A stretch of DNA of 64,000 bases from Phenylobacterium hankyongense (GTDB taxonomy: Bacteria > Pseudomonadota > Alphaproteobacteria > Caulobacterales > Caulobacteraceae). The position numbers and the translations under genes are program-made. Shown here piece by piece: positions 36,598 to 46,829 of this stretch (positions are counted from its first letter, which is position 1; each line of letters opens with the position of its first letter). The notes beneath the pieces are model-generated. The model searched no databases. It was not told the origin of the DNA and saw only the letters and a program-made list of their open reading frames with translations. Location: contig NZ_QFYP01000001.1 in assembly GCF_003254505.1 (NCBI RefSeq), forward strand, positions 790,001 to 854,000, read 5' to 3'.

Positions 36598-36713
36598 CTC
36601 CTCGTCCAGAACGGCCGCGCAGGATCGGCCGCGCCGCGCCGCCTGTCCACGGCCTCCTGACCCGCCGTCGCATTTGGTCTAGGTTGTCGAAAATGTTCGC
36701 GGGAGGGACCACC

Positions 36714-38117
36714 ATGCCCACCAGTGACACCGCGCCCGTGCTGCCTGGGGCCCTTGGCGCCCGCCCCATTCTGAGCCTGAGGGACCGGCTCCGCGGCAAG
36801 CGGCTCGGCATGCCCTGGTCGGTCCCCGAGGCGATGTTCCACGAGCCGCTGGTCCGCCAGAAGACGCCGATCGGCGACATTTTCTACATCGGCGACCCCC
36901 AGCTCGCCCGCCATGTCCTGGTCGAGCGGGCGGCGGAATACCCCAAGGCCGAGATCGAGCTGCGACTGTTCTCGGCCCTGTTCGGTCAGGGCCTGCTGGG
37001 CATCGACGGCGAGCTCTGGAAGACGCACCGGCGCACCATGGCCCCGGCCTTCGCCCCGCAGGCGGTGGCGACCTACGCCCCGGCCATGGCCGGCAGCGCC
37101 GAGGCCTTCGTCGGCCGCTGGAGCAAGCTCGCCGACGGCGCCGTGGTTGACGCCTCCGACGAGATGACCGCGCTCACCCTGACGATCATCGCGCGCACCA
37201 TGTTCTCCGGTGAGGGAGAGGGGCTTGAGCCTCTGATCCAGGAGGTGCTGCGGGGCGCGCCGCAGTTCAGCGACTTCAACATGCTCGACTTCATCCCGGT
37301 GACCCGGGCCTTGCGTATGCGCGGCCGCGAAAAGCGGATGGCGGCCCTGTTCCGCCCTCTCGATGACGCCATCGCCGGCATGATCGCCGCCCGCGAGGCC
37401 GCCGCTGTCGCGCCCAACGACCTGCTGTCGCGGCTGATCGCCGCCCGCGACGAGACCACCGGCGCAGGCCTCTCGGCTCAGGAGGTGCGTGACGAGGTGA
37501 TCACGATCTTCATGGCCGGCCATGAGACCACCGCCACGGCCATGACCTGGATCTGGTTCCTGCTCGCCAAACACCCTCAAGAGGCCGCGCGCCTGCGGAC
37601 CGAACTGGACGCCGCCCTGGCCGGCCGCACGCCCACCCAGGACGACCTCGCCCAGCTTCCGTTCACGCGACGGCTGGTGGACGAGGCGCTGCGGCTCTTC
37701 CCGCCGGCGCCCGGCATCTCAGCCCGTGTGGCCCGCGCTGAGGACGAACTGGCCGGGGTCCGGGTCCGGAAGGGCGCCTTCATGGTCATCGCGCCCTGGG
37801 TGCTGCAGCGTCACCGGAGCACCTGGGAAGACCCGGAACGTTTCGACCCCGACCGCTTCCTGCCCGAGCGTAGCGAGGGCCGGCCGCGGCTGGCGAACAT
37901 GCCGTTCGGCGCGGGGCCCAGGGTCTGCATCGGCCAGCTGATGGCGATCAACGAAATCGTCTTCATCCTGGCGACGCTCGCCCAGCACTACGACCTGGAA
38001 CTCGCCTCGGACGCGCCGGTCGAGCTGAAGCACAACGTCACCCTGCGCCCGAAGGGCGGCCTGCCGATGAAGGTCCGCCGTCGATCGCGCACGGCGGCCG
38101 CGGTGGCGGCGGAATAG
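36714..38117 (+). CDS. Cytochrome P450 (class E, CYP4/CYP102-like)
   Basis: A 467-residue P450 of the microsomal-like sequence class. The I-helix motif is AGHETT (residues 268-273), the ExxR is DEALRLFP, the PERF region is WEDPERFDPDRFLPE, and the heme loop FGAGPRVCIG has the axial Cys405. It differs clearly from the P450 at 10.4 kb, so they are not recent copies. Fatty acid or hydrocarbon hydroxylation is the likeliest chemistry. The ATG at 36714 follows a GGGAGGG site; an upstream TTG is less likely. Redox partners are not in the window. Confidence 0.94.
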   Translation: MPTSDTAPVLPGALGARPILSLRDRLRGKRLGMPWSVPEAMFHEPLVRQKTPIGDIFYIGDPQLARHVLVERAAEYPKAEIELRLFSALFGQGLLGIDGELWKTHRRTMAPAFAPQAVATYAPAMAGSAEAFVGRWSKLADGAVVDASDEMTALTLTIIARTMFSGEGEGLEPLIQEVLRGAPQFSDFNMLDFIPVTRALRMRGREKRMAALFRPLDDAIAGMIAAREAAAVAPNDLLSRLIAARDETTGAGLSAQEVRDEVITIFMAGHETTATAMTWIWFLLAKHPQEAARLRTELDAALAGRTPTQDDLAQLPFTRRLVDEALRLFPPAPGISARVARAEDELAGVRVRKGAFMVIAPWVLQRHRSTWEDPERFDPDRFLPERSEGRPRLANMPFGAGPRVCIGQLMAINEIVFILATLAQHYDLELASDAPVELKHNVTLRPKGGLPMKVRRRSRTAAAVAAE

Positions 38118-38196
38118 GCCGCCTCGTCCCCTTGCATCGCCAACTTCAGCGTGAGATGCCTGAAGTCAAACAGGTGTTTGGATTGGGAGGAAGCGC

Positions 38197-39162
38197 ATGA
38201 AGGCGGCGGTCTACTACGAGAACGGCGGCCCTGAGGTCCTGCGCTATGAGGACGTCCCCGACCCCGAGCTTCATCGCAAGGGCATCGTCATCCGCGTCGA
38301 GGCGGTCTCCATCGAGGGCGGCGACACCCTGAACCGGTACCGCGGCACCCTGGTGACCCGGCCGCACGTGGTCGGCTACCAGGCCGCCGGCGAGGTCGTG
38401 GCGGTCGGCGAAGAGGTCGACAACATCCGCATCGGCGACAAGGTGGTCACCACCGGCGGCTTCGGCAGCCACGCCGAGCTGCGCGCCGTCCCCGCCCGCA
38501 CCGCCTGGGTGATCCCGCCCGGCATGGACGTGAGGAAGGCCGCCGCCATCCCGGTGCCGTTCGGCACCGCCGACGACTGCCTGTTCGAGTTCGGCCGCAT
38601 GAAGAAGGGCGACATCGTCCTGGTCCAGGCCGGCGCCTCCGGCGTCGGCGTCGCCGCCATCCAGCTCGCCGCCCGGGCCGGCGCCGCGATGGTGCTGGCC
38701 ACCGCCTCCTCCGACGAGCGGCTGGAACGGCTGAAGCCGCTCGGCCTGACGCACGGCATCAACTACCAGGCCGACGACGTGGTCGAACAGGTCATGCGGC
38801 TGACCGACAAGAAGGGCTGCGACGTCATCGTCGACAGCGTCGGCGGCCCCACCCTGCAGTCCTCCATCCTGTCGCTGGCCTACCGCGGCCGGGTCTCGAT
38901 GGTCGGCCAGGCCGGGCGCGAGCCGATGAAGGTCGACGTCGGCACGATGATGGGCGGCAACCGCTCGCTGTCCGGCGTCTTCCTGGGCGCGGAGATCACC
39001 ACCGACCGCGTGCACGACAACATCCAGCGGCTGATCGAGGAGGTCGCCCGCGGCGAGCTGCAGGTGGTCATCGACCGGACCTTCCCCCTGAGCGAAGCCG
39101 CCGAGGCCCACCGCTACATCGAAAGCCGTCAGGCCGTCGGCCGGGTCCTGCTCATTCCCTGA
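38197..39162 (+). CDS. Medium-chain dehydrogenase, quinone oxidoreductase type
   Basis: A 321-residue MDR-family protein. The GroES-like half starts MKAAVYYENGGPEVLRYEDV, and the nucleotide-binding half holds QAGASGVGVAAIQLAARAG. No structural or catalytic zinc cysteines are present, which points to the zeta-crystallin/quinone oxidoreductase branch and NADPH use. A GGAGG site precedes the ATG. It may form a unit with the SDR gene 46 bases downstream. Confidence 0.92.
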   Translation: MKAAVYYENGGPEVLRYEDVPDPELHRKGIVIRVEAVSIEGGDTLNRYRGTLVTRPHVVGYQAAGEVVAVGEEVDNIRIGDKVVTTGGFGSHAELRAVPARTAWVIPPGMDVRKAAAIPVPFGTADDCLFEFGRMKKGDIVLVQAGASGVGVAAIQLAARAGAAMVLATASSDERLERLKPLGLTHGINYQADDVVEQVMRLTDKKGCDVIVDSVGGPTLQSSILSLAYRGRVSMVGQAGREPMKVDVGTMMGGNRSLSGVFLGAEITTDRVHDNIQRLIEEVARGELQVVIDRTFPLSEAAEAHRYIESRQAVGRVLLIP

Positions 39163-39208
39163 CCCCGCCGTCAGCGCGTCAAAAGTCATCGCCTAGAGGA
39201 TAAGCTTC

Positions 39209-39994
39209 ATGGGACGTCTCCAGGGCCGCACGGCCGTCATCACCGGCGCGGCCAGCGGCATCGGCCGCGCGGCCTCGGTGCTCTTCGCCCGCGAAGGCGC
39301 CCAGGTGGTCTGCGTCGACCGCGCCGAGGCCGTCACGGAGACCGTCGACATGGTCGGCCAGGCCGGCGGCAAGGCCATCGCCCTGACCGGCGACGCCGGC
39401 GACGAGGCCTTCGTGACGAGCTACATCGATCGCGCCGTGGCCGAGTTCGGCGGCCTCGACGTGGTCTGGGCCAACGCCGGCATCTCCGGCGGCTGGACGC
39501 CGCTGGAGGAGCAGACCGCCGACTATTGGGCGGAGATCCTGCGGATCAACCTGATCGGCGCCTTCCTGGCGGTGAAGCACGCCTCGGCGGTGATGATCCC
39601 CCAAGGCCGCGGCTCGATCATCTGCACCGCCTCGGTGGCCGGCCTGCGCTCCGGCGCCGGCGGCCCGGCCTATTCCGCCTCCAAGGCCGGGGTGGTCAGC
39701 CTCGCCCAGACCTCGGCCAACGAGTTCTACGGCACGGGCGTGCGGGTGAACGCCATCGCGCCGGGCCTGATCGAGACCGGCATGACCCGGCCGATCTTCG
39801 AAGGCGCGCGGGCGCGGGGCAACGAGGACAAGATCGGCCAGCTCAACCCGCTGACCCGCTACGGGGTCGCCGACGAGATCGCCCACGCCGGCCTCTTCCT
39901 CGCCTCCGACGACTCGTCCTACGTCAATGGCCAGACCATCGCCGTCGACGGTGGCCTGTCCTCGTCCCATCCGGTGGTGCGTCGCAAGCGTTGA
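39209..39994 (+). CDS. Short-chain dehydrogenase/reductase
   Basis: A 261-residue classical SDR. The cofactor motif is [14 protein letters not shown] lies in [11 protein letters not shown], and the catalytic Ser-Tyr-Lys set appears as TASVAG, then YSASKAGV. An acidic residue after the second strand (CVDRAE) suggests NAD. The substrate is unknown. It starts 46 bases after the MDR gene and its stop overlaps the next gene. Confidence 0.94.
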   Translation: MGRLQGRTAVITGAASGIGRAASVLFAREGAQVVCVDRAEAVTETVDMVGQAGGKAIALTGDAGDEAFVTSYIDRAVAEFGGLDVVWANAGISGGWTPLEEQTADYWAEILRINLIGAFLAVKHASAVMIPQGRGSIICTASVAGLRSGAGGPAYSASKAGVVSLAQTSANEFYGTGVRVNAIAPGLIETGMTRPIFEGARARGNEDKIGQLNPLTRYGVADEIAHAGLFLASDDSSYVNGQTIAVDGGLSSSHPVVRRKR

Positions 39995-40578
39995 TCTACC
40001 TCGTCCGCCACGGTCAGACCGAGTTCAACCGCGAGCGACGGTTGCAGGGTCATGTGGATTCGCCGCTGACCGAGCTCGGCGTCCGCCAGGCCCGCGCCGT
40101 CGGCCGCCTGCTGAAGGAGCTGGTCCGCGACCCCGCCGGCTGGCGGATCGTCTCCAGCCCGCTCGGCCGCGCGCTGCGGACCGCCGAGATCGTCGCCGGG
40201 ATCGTTGGCGTGCCCAGGGTCGAGACCGACAAGCGGCTGATCGAGCTCAGCTGGGGCGCCTGGGACGGCCGCCTGCGCAGCGACCTGGAAGCCGCCTACC
40301 CGGACGCCTTCGGCAAGTCCGGCTGGGCGTTCCATGCGCCGACCGGGGAGACCTACGAGGCGGTCTGCGCGCGCATGGAGGACTGGCTGGCCAGCCTGCC
40401 GCCGGAGCCGGAGCGGCGGATCATCGCCGTCAGCCACGGCGTCGCCGGCCGCGTGCTGCGCGGCGTCTACGGTCACCTGCCGCCGGGCGAGACGGTGGGC
40501 CAGGACGTGCCGCAGGACGCGGTCTTCCGCCTCATCGACGGCAACATCCACCGCATCGACTGCGAAGAGGTGAGCTGA
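39991..40578 (+). CDS. Histidine phosphatase family protein
   Basis: A 195-residue phosphoglycerate-mutase-like phosphatase. The catalytic motif is RHGQTEFN at residues 6-13, the partner Glu lies in ELSWGAWDG, and the second His in AVSHGVAGR. The start is taken as the TTG at 39991, which overlaps the SDR stop (TTGA) and puts RHG close to the N-terminus as in the family. No ATG is available in frame before the motif. The overlap suggests coupled translation with the SDR. Confidence 0.9.
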   Translation: MIYLVRHGQTEFNRERRLQGHVDSPLTELGVRQARAVGRLLKELVRDPAGWRIVSSPLGRALRTAEIVAGIVGVPRVETDKRLIELSWGAWDGRLRSDLEAAYPDAFGKSGWAFHAPTGETYEAVCARMEDWLASLPPEPERRIIAVSHGVAGRVLRGVYGHLPPGETVGQDVPQDAVFRLIDGNIHRIDCEEVS

Positions 40579-40598
40579 AGGCCGGGCCAGGCTCGGGG

Positions 40599-40832
40599 CT
40601 AGGTCCGGCTCCGCCGGCGGCGACGCGGCAGGGCGAGGGCGCGCTCGGGGCCCAGCCAGTGCATCAGCGCCAGCACGGTGACGGCCGCGGCCACCCCCAG
40701 CGCGAACGCGCCGGCCGCCGCCGCGGAGACTCCTGCGGGCCCCATGGTCAGCGGCTTGGGTTCCATCCAGTGGACCAGCTCTCCGTTCGGTTCTTGCGGC
40801 AGGATGTCGTCCACGTAGTCATGCTCGGTCAT
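40599..40832 (-). CDS. Small single-pass membrane protein, unknown
   Basis: A 77-residue protein with an acidic N-terminus, one transmembrane helix (about residues 36-60) and an Arg-rich C-terminus. A GGAGG ribosome site stands 9 bases before the ATG at 40832, which supports real expression. It belongs to no family I recognise. It converges with the histidine phosphatase gene. Confidence 0.7.
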   Translation of the reverse strand: MTEHDYVDDILPQEPNGELVHWMEPKPLTMGPAGVSAAAAGAFALGVAAAVTVLALMHWLGPERALALPRRRRRSRT

Positions 40833-40951
40833 GGTGAAGCCTCCGCCGTAGTCCCCTCCCGCTAACCCGCTTCAATGGCAGGGGTTCCGCCTCCGCACGC
40901 CCAAGGGTAGAAGCGGGCCACGCCCTTCCTCGACACCGCGCAAGACGGACC

Positions 40952-41698
40952 ATGGCCGGACACTCAAAATTCAAAAACATCATGCACCGCAAGGGCCGCG
41001 CCGACAGCGCCCGGTCCAAGCTGTTCTCCAAGCTCTCCCGCGAGATCACCGTGGCGGCCAAGGGAGGCCTGCCCGATCCGAACATGAACGCGCGCCTGCG
41101 GCTGGCGGTGGCCAACGCCAAGGCCGAGTCGGTGCCCAAGGACGTCATCGACCGGGCCATCAAGAAGGCCTCCGGCGGCGACGCCGAGAGCTATGAGGAG
41201 ATCCGCTACGAAGGCTTCGGGCCGGGCGGCGTGGGCGTCATCGTCGAGGCCCTGACCGACAACCGCAACCGTGCGGCCTCCAACATCCGCTCCACCTTCT
41301 CCAAGAACGGCGGCAACCTCGGCGAGACCGGCTCGGTTTCCTTCATGTGGGACCGGGTGGGCCAGATCGTTTACGGCCCCGAGGCCGGCTCGGAAGACAA
41401 GGTGATGGAAGCCGCCATCGAGGCCGGCGCCGACGACGTGGAGTCCGACGAGGACGGCCACACCATCTACACCGCCTTCGAGCAGCTCTCCGACGTGGCC
41501 CAGGCGCTGGAAGCCAGCCTCGGCCCGGCCAAGTCCACCTCGATCGCCTGGCGGCCCAAGGCGCTCACGCCGGTCTCCGGCGACGCGGCCGGCACGCTGA
41601 TGAAGATGCTCGAGGCGCTGGAGGACGAGGACGACGTGCAGAACGTCTATTCCAACGCCGACATCTCCGCCGAGGAGCTGGAGAAGCTGGCGGGCTGA
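40952..41698 (+). CDS. yebC: YebC/PmpR-type DNA-binding or translation factor
   Basis: A 248-residue YebC protein of full length. The N-terminus [15 protein letters not shown], the segment [20 protein letters not shown] and the late WRPKALTPV are family hallmarks. YebC proteins have been described as transcription regulators and more recently as helpers of ribosomes at proline-rich stretches. In many alphaproteobacteria yebC lies near ruvCAB; here ruvC is 12 kb downstream on the same strand, with unrelated genes in between. Confidence 0.96.
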   Translation: MAGHSKFKNIMHRKGRADSARSKLFSKLSREITVAAKGGLPDPNMNARLRLAVANAKAESVPKDVIDRAIKKASGGDAESYEEIRYEGFGPGGVGVIVEALTDNRNRAASNIRSTFSKNGGNLGETGSVSFMWDRVGQIVYGPEAGSEDKVMEAAIEAGADDVESDEDGHTIYTAFEQLSDVAQALEASLGPAKSTSIAWRPKALTPVSGDAAGTLMKMLEALEDEDDVQNVYSNADISAEELEKLAG

Positions 41699-41705
41699 GG
41701 CGCCG

Positions 41706-43487
<1,782 letters not shown>

Positions 43488-43540
43488 CCGTCCGCACTAA
43501 CCGGAGGTTGCATAGATTCCCTTAACGGGCCGGGGCGCGG

Positions 43541-43780
43541 CTAGTCGTCGACTTCGGTGTCCGGACGGTCCTCGCCGGACGCCAGCTCGGAGCGCCACTG
43601 GCCGCGGTCGTCCTCGTATTCGATGCCGGTGGTGTCGCCGGGCCGGCGCTGTTCGGCGGCTGCCCGCTTGGCGGCGGCGAGTGCGGCGTCGTGGGTGCGG
43701 AAGGTCTCCGAATAGGTGGCGCCGAACCGATAGGCCCAGCCGCCGTCGTGCTCGACGATCTCATAGGTGACCAGGGACAT
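43541..43780 (-). CDS. DUF2188-like small protein
   Basis: A 79-residue protein with the DUF2188 pattern: TYEIVEHDGGWAYRFGATYS, then TFRTHDAALAAAKRAAAEQ. It is soluble and acidic at the C-terminus. The function is unknown; related proteins are common near stress genes. A GGAGG-type site (revealed as CTCCTC on the plus strand) precedes the ATG at 43780. The superoxide dismutase gene lies 160 bases upstream on the same strand. Confidence 0.85.
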   Translation of the reverse strand: MSLVTYEIVEHDGGWAYRFGATYSETFRTHDAALAAAKRAAAEQRRPGDTTGIEYEDDRGQWRSELASGEDRPDTEVDD

Positions 43781-43942
43781 CGGCAGGGCTCCTCCTCAGC
43801 GTGAGGCCAGCATACGCCCGTTCTGGCGGACGCGCCCTATCGACGTCGGCCAGCGCCAGGGTGAGGCTCGGGACATTGTCAGGCGGCGCATCTCGGAGCT
43901 CCTTCGCCCCAGCAACGCGCCGCCCCGGTTGTCAGGCTCCGC

Positions 43943-44572
43943 TCAGGCGGCTTCCTGGAAGCTCCAGGCCTGCTGGCGGCCCTGGGCGGCGGCGAACTGC
44001 GCCTCGGCGAACTCCCAGTCGGCGACGCGGTCGAACCAGGTCTCCAGGAAGCTCTTCCGGTCCTGTTTGTAGTCCAGGTAGTAGGCGTGCTCCCACAGGT
44101 CGCAGACCAGGAGCGGCGTCTGCGGCTGGGTGGCGAGCGTGCCGCCGTCGTGGGTGCTGGTGACCGACAGCTGGCCGCCGTCCGCCGCCAGCCAGACCCA
44201 GCCTGAGCCGAAGTGGTCGACGCCGGCCTGCACGAACTTGGTCTTCAGCCCGGCGAGGTCGCCGAAGGCCGCCTGGATCGCGCCGACGATCTCGCCGGTC
44301 GGATCGCGGCGTTCGGGCGTCATGCAGTCCCAGAAGAAGGCGTGGTTCCAGGCCTGGCCGGCGTTGTTGATCAGCTTGGTGTGGCTGCGGCGCTCGGCCT
44401 CGGCGAGGATGTCCTCCAGGCTCTTGCCGTCCAGGCCAAGCTCCCCGACCACCTGGTTCACGGTCTCCACGTACTTGGCGTGGTGCTTGTCGTGGTGGGT
44501 GTGCATGGTCTCCGAGGAGATCGTCGGCTGAAGCGCCTCATAGGCGTAGGGCAGCTCGGGCAATCTGATCAT
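43943..44572 (-). CDS. sodB: Superoxide dismutase, iron type
   Basis: A 209-residue cytoplasmic Fe/Mn superoxide dismutase. Metal ligands are His26, His77 (AWNHAFFW), Asp158 and His162 (DLWEHAYYLDY). Gln73 in the AGQAWNH segment is the residue typical of iron enzymes. It converts superoxide to peroxide and oxygen. The gene is monocistronic or shares a transcript with the DUF2188 gene downstream. Nothing but leader sequence is seen in the 167 bases before it. Confidence 0.96.
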   Translation of the reverse strand: MIRLPELPYAYEALQPTISSETMHTHHDKHHAKYVETVNQVVGELGLDGKSLEDILAEAERRSHTKLINNAGQAWNHAFFWDCMTPERRDPTGEIVGAIQAAFGDLAGLKTKFVQAGVDHFGSGWVWLAADGGQLSVTSTHDGGTLATQPQTPLLVCDLWEHAYYLDYKQDRKSFLETWFDRVADWEFAEAQFAAAQGRQQAWSFQEAA

Positions 44573-44739
44573 CGCAAGTCTCCTGGGTGGGTGATGCGGC
44601 TGGACGTAGGCGCGGCCCGCGCCCCTTCAACCCGCAGGCCCGACCAATCGACGACCGGTCGCCGCTGTTCCCGCCTCCTGGCGATCTGGACCGCGGAAAT
44701 CCCGCTTTCGACAGAACGCCAGGTTTCCGGAGCCCGGCC

Positions 44740-45171
44740 TCAGGCCCGCGGATAGAGGATGATCTGGGTGCAGCGGAACGCCGCCATCAGCTTGCCGGTG
44801 GCGGCGTCCTCGACACGGGCGTCCCACACCTGGGTGGTGCGCCCGCCGTGCAACAGGCTGGCGGTGCAGACCGCCGCGCCGTCGCGCAGGGTGCCGGTGA
44901 AATTGCACTTCACCTCCGCGGTGGTGAAACCGCTGGCCCCCTCCGGCCAGGCGGTGGAGACCCCGTAGGCGCACAGGATGTCGGCCACCGAGAGCACCGC
45001 GCCGGCCAGCAGGTAGCCGGTGTGCGCCACCAGGTCCGGCCGCACCGTGAGCCGCCCGACCACCCGGCCGTCCGCCACCTCTGTGATCTCCAGGCCCAGA
45101 TGACCCGGCAGCTTGCCCTCGTTGGCCTGGTTCAGCTTCTCGACGCTGGTGTGATTGGTCGTGGCCGGCAT
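44740..45171 (-). CDS. PaaI-type hotdog-fold thioesterase
   Basis: A 143-residue hotdog protein. The characteristic segment is VAHTGYLLAGAVLSVADILCAYG, in which a catalytic acidic residue follows the small-residue helix. TAEVKCNFTGTLRDG and DATTGKL-like residues complete the fold. It hydrolyses an acyl-CoA; the substrate is unknown. The ATG at 45171 has GGGGGGA just upstream. It is divergent from the NTF2-like gene. Confidence 0.9.
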   Translation of the reverse strand: MPATTNHTSVEKLNQANEGKLPGHLGLEITEVADGRVVGRLTVRPDLVAHTGYLLAGAVLSVADILCAYGVSTAWPEGASGFTTAEVKCNFTGTLRDGAAVCTASLLHGGRTTQVWDARVEDAATGKLMAAFRCTQIILYPRA

Positions 45172-45282
45172 GGTCCCCCCATTTGCGGTTCGTCGCGCGC
45201 AGCCGTTGGCGAGTGACTTCCCTCCCCGCGGCCGCCCGCCTAGTTTCCGGCCTCCGAGCCATTCCGCCAAGGCGCGCCCCGC

Positions 45283-45759
45283 ATGTTGATCCGCTCCCTC
45301 GCCGCGCTCGCCTTCGTCATCGCCGGATCGGCCTCGGCGCAGACGGCCCTGACCGACGTCGGCGTCCGGGCCTTCGTGGCGCGGCAGGAGCGCGCCTGGA
45401 ACGCCGCCGACCTCAAGGCCTATTTCGCCACCTTCGCGCCGGACGCCGTGTTCGTGGACCAGGCGCTCAGCTCGGAGAACAAGGTGGTGCCGTTCGGGCG
45501 CAGCACCCCGGCCCAGGCCCGCGCCCAGACCGGCCGGGTGCTCGCGAAATCGAAGATCCATGAGCAGGCGGCGATCGACCGCGTCGAGCTCTCGCCGGAC
45601 GGGCGCAGCGCGCGGGTGCTGAGCCACGTGACCTCCCGCATCGAGCGGGGCGGCGCCGTGCGGCTGTCCTGCGCCCAGCGGGTGCAGGCGGTGGCCCTGG
45701 CCGGCGGACGCATCGTCTCCCGCGGTCAGACCGACACCGCGGTGCGCTGCCGGCGCTAG
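45283..45759 (+). CDS. Secreted NTF2-like (SnoaL/DUF4440) protein
   Basis: A 158-residue protein with a signal peptide (about residues 1-19, ending GSASA). The mature part has a helix-strand pattern like NTF2 proteins: RAFVARQERAWNAADLKAYFATFAPDAVF, cut here at the usual WNA.D...Y...F.PD pattern. Two Cys near the C-terminus (LSCAQR, VRCRR) may form a disulfide. Its function is not known. Its stop overlaps that of the HxlR regulator by four bases. Confidence 0.78.
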   Translation: MLIRSLAALAFVIAGSASAQTALTDVGVRAFVARQERAWNAADLKAYFATFAPDAVFVDQALSSENKVVPFGRSTPAQARAQTGRVLAKSKIHEQAAIDRVELSPDGRSARVLSHVTSRIERGGAVRLSCAQRVQAVALAGGRIVSRGQTDTAVRCRR

Positions 45760-46133
45760 CCGGCCCCGGCCTGCACCGCGTCGAACCGGGCCCGGGCGGC
45801 GTCCATCCGCGGACCGTTGGCGGCCGCCCAGTCGCCGAGCGCCTTGACCGGACCCAGCAGGTCGAAGCCGAGCTCGGTGAGCGCGTACTCCACCTTCGGG
45901 GGCACGGTGGGATGGACGGTGCGGGTCACGAAGCCGTCCCGCTCCAACCCCCTGAGCGTGGTGGTCAGCATCTTCTGCGAGATGCCGGCCAGCGCCCGGC
46001 GCAACTCGCTGAACCGCATGCGGCCGCAGCCCAGCTGCACGACGACCAGCACCGACCACTTGTCGCCCACCCGGGCCAGGATCTCGCTGACGGGCCGGCA
46101 GCTGTCGGTGGTGTGCGGGTGACCGGGTATCAA
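45756..46133 (-). CDS. HxlR-family winged-helix transcriptional regulator
   Basis: A 125-residue HxlR regulator. A Cys near the N-terminus (DSCRPVSEI) sits where HxlR proteins sense oxidants or electrophiles. The winged helix follows: GDKWSVLVVVQLGCGRMRFSEL, then GISQKMLTTTLRGLERDGFV. The TTG at 46133 is preferred because AAGGAGG at 46141-46147 (minus strand) stands 7 bases before it; the ATG at 46160 has no ribosome site. It is divergent from an FMN reductase, the usual target of such regulators. Confidence 0.9.
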   Translation of the reverse strand: MIPGHPHTTDSCRPVSEILARVGDKWSVLVVVQLGCGRMRFSELRRALAGISQKMLTTTLRGLERDGFVTRTVHPTVPPKVEYALTELGFDLLGPVKALGDWAAANGPRMDAARARFDAVQAGAG

Positions 46134-46160
46134 TAAAGTGCCTCCTTCACGCTGGGTCAT

Positions 46161-46198
46161 TGGTATCCGATATGGCGCTGGTCACCATTGTATACCAG
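46161..46198. promoter_or_regulatory. Probable HxlR operator in the divergent promoter
   Basis: Between the HxlR gene and the FMN reductase lie two overlapping inverted repeats: CTGGT at 46178-46182 with ACCAG at 46194-46198 (11-base spacer), and TGGTAT at 46161-46166 with ATACCA at 46192-46197. The GTATACC core resembles operator sequences of HxlR-type regulators. The placement would let one dimer control both genes. Confidence 0.5.
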
Positions 46199-46215
46199 CC
46201 CCTGAAAGGCCCAAC

Positions 46216-46809
46216 ATGAGTAACCCGAAGATCGGGATCGTGATCTCGACCACCCGCGAAGGCCGCTTCGGCGACAAGGCCGCGCGATGGATCTACGACC
46301 TGGCCAAGGCCCGCGGCGACTTCGACGTGGAGATCGTCGATCTGCGCGACTATCCCATGCCGTTCTTCGACGAGGTCGGCTCGCCCTTCTACGTCCCGCC
46401 GACCAATGAGGACGCTCGGCGCTGGGGGGCCAAGGTGGACAGCCTCGACGGCTTCATCTTCGTGACCGCCGAGTACAACCGCGCCCCGCCGGCGGTGCTG
46501 AAGAACGCGCTCGACTACGCCTATCCGCAGTTCAACCGGAAGGCCGCCGGCTACGTGGGCTACGGCGGCGTCGGCGGCGCCCGCGCCGTCGAGCAGCTGC
46601 GGCTGATCAGCGTCGAGCTGCAGCTCGCCCCCACCCGTTCCGGCGTGCACATCGGCGGCGCCGACTTCATGGCCGTCTACCTGGAGGGCAAGACCCTCGC
46701 CGACCTGCCGCACCTGGTCCCCACCGCCACCGCCATGCTCGACGAGCTGTCCTGGTGGGTGCGGGCGCTGAAGACCGCCCGCGAAGAACCGCAGCGCCAG
46801 GCCGCCTGA
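46216..46809 (+). CDS. NADPH-dependent FMN reductase (azoreductase/ArsH-like flavodoxin fold)
   Basis: A 197-residue flavodoxin-fold protein. The FMN phosphate loop is ISTTREGRFGDKAARW (residues 10-25) and the isoalloxazine loop is VTAEYNRAPPAVLKNALDY. Such reductases supply reduced FMN or reduce quinones and nitro or azo compounds. It is divergent from an HxlR regulator with an operator-like repeat in between, so it is probably induced by quinones or electrophiles. The ATG at 46216 has AAAGG upstream. Confidence 0.93.
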   Translation: MSNPKIGIVISTTREGRFGDKAARWIYDLAKARGDFDVEIVDLRDYPMPFFDEVGSPFYVPPTNEDARRWGAKVDSLDGFIFVTAEYNRAPPAVLKNALDYAYPQFNRKAAGYVGYGGVGGARAVEQLRLISVELQLAPTRSGVHIGGADFMAVYLEGKTLADLPHLVPTATAMLDELSWWVRALKTAREEPQRQAA

Positions 46810-46829
46810 GGCCGTCCGCGGATTGAGGC

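Noticed and set aside
43781..43942. Possible gene between the DUF2188 and sod genes
   Set aside because: Frames here have no ribosome site, no domain and run into the antisense of sod.
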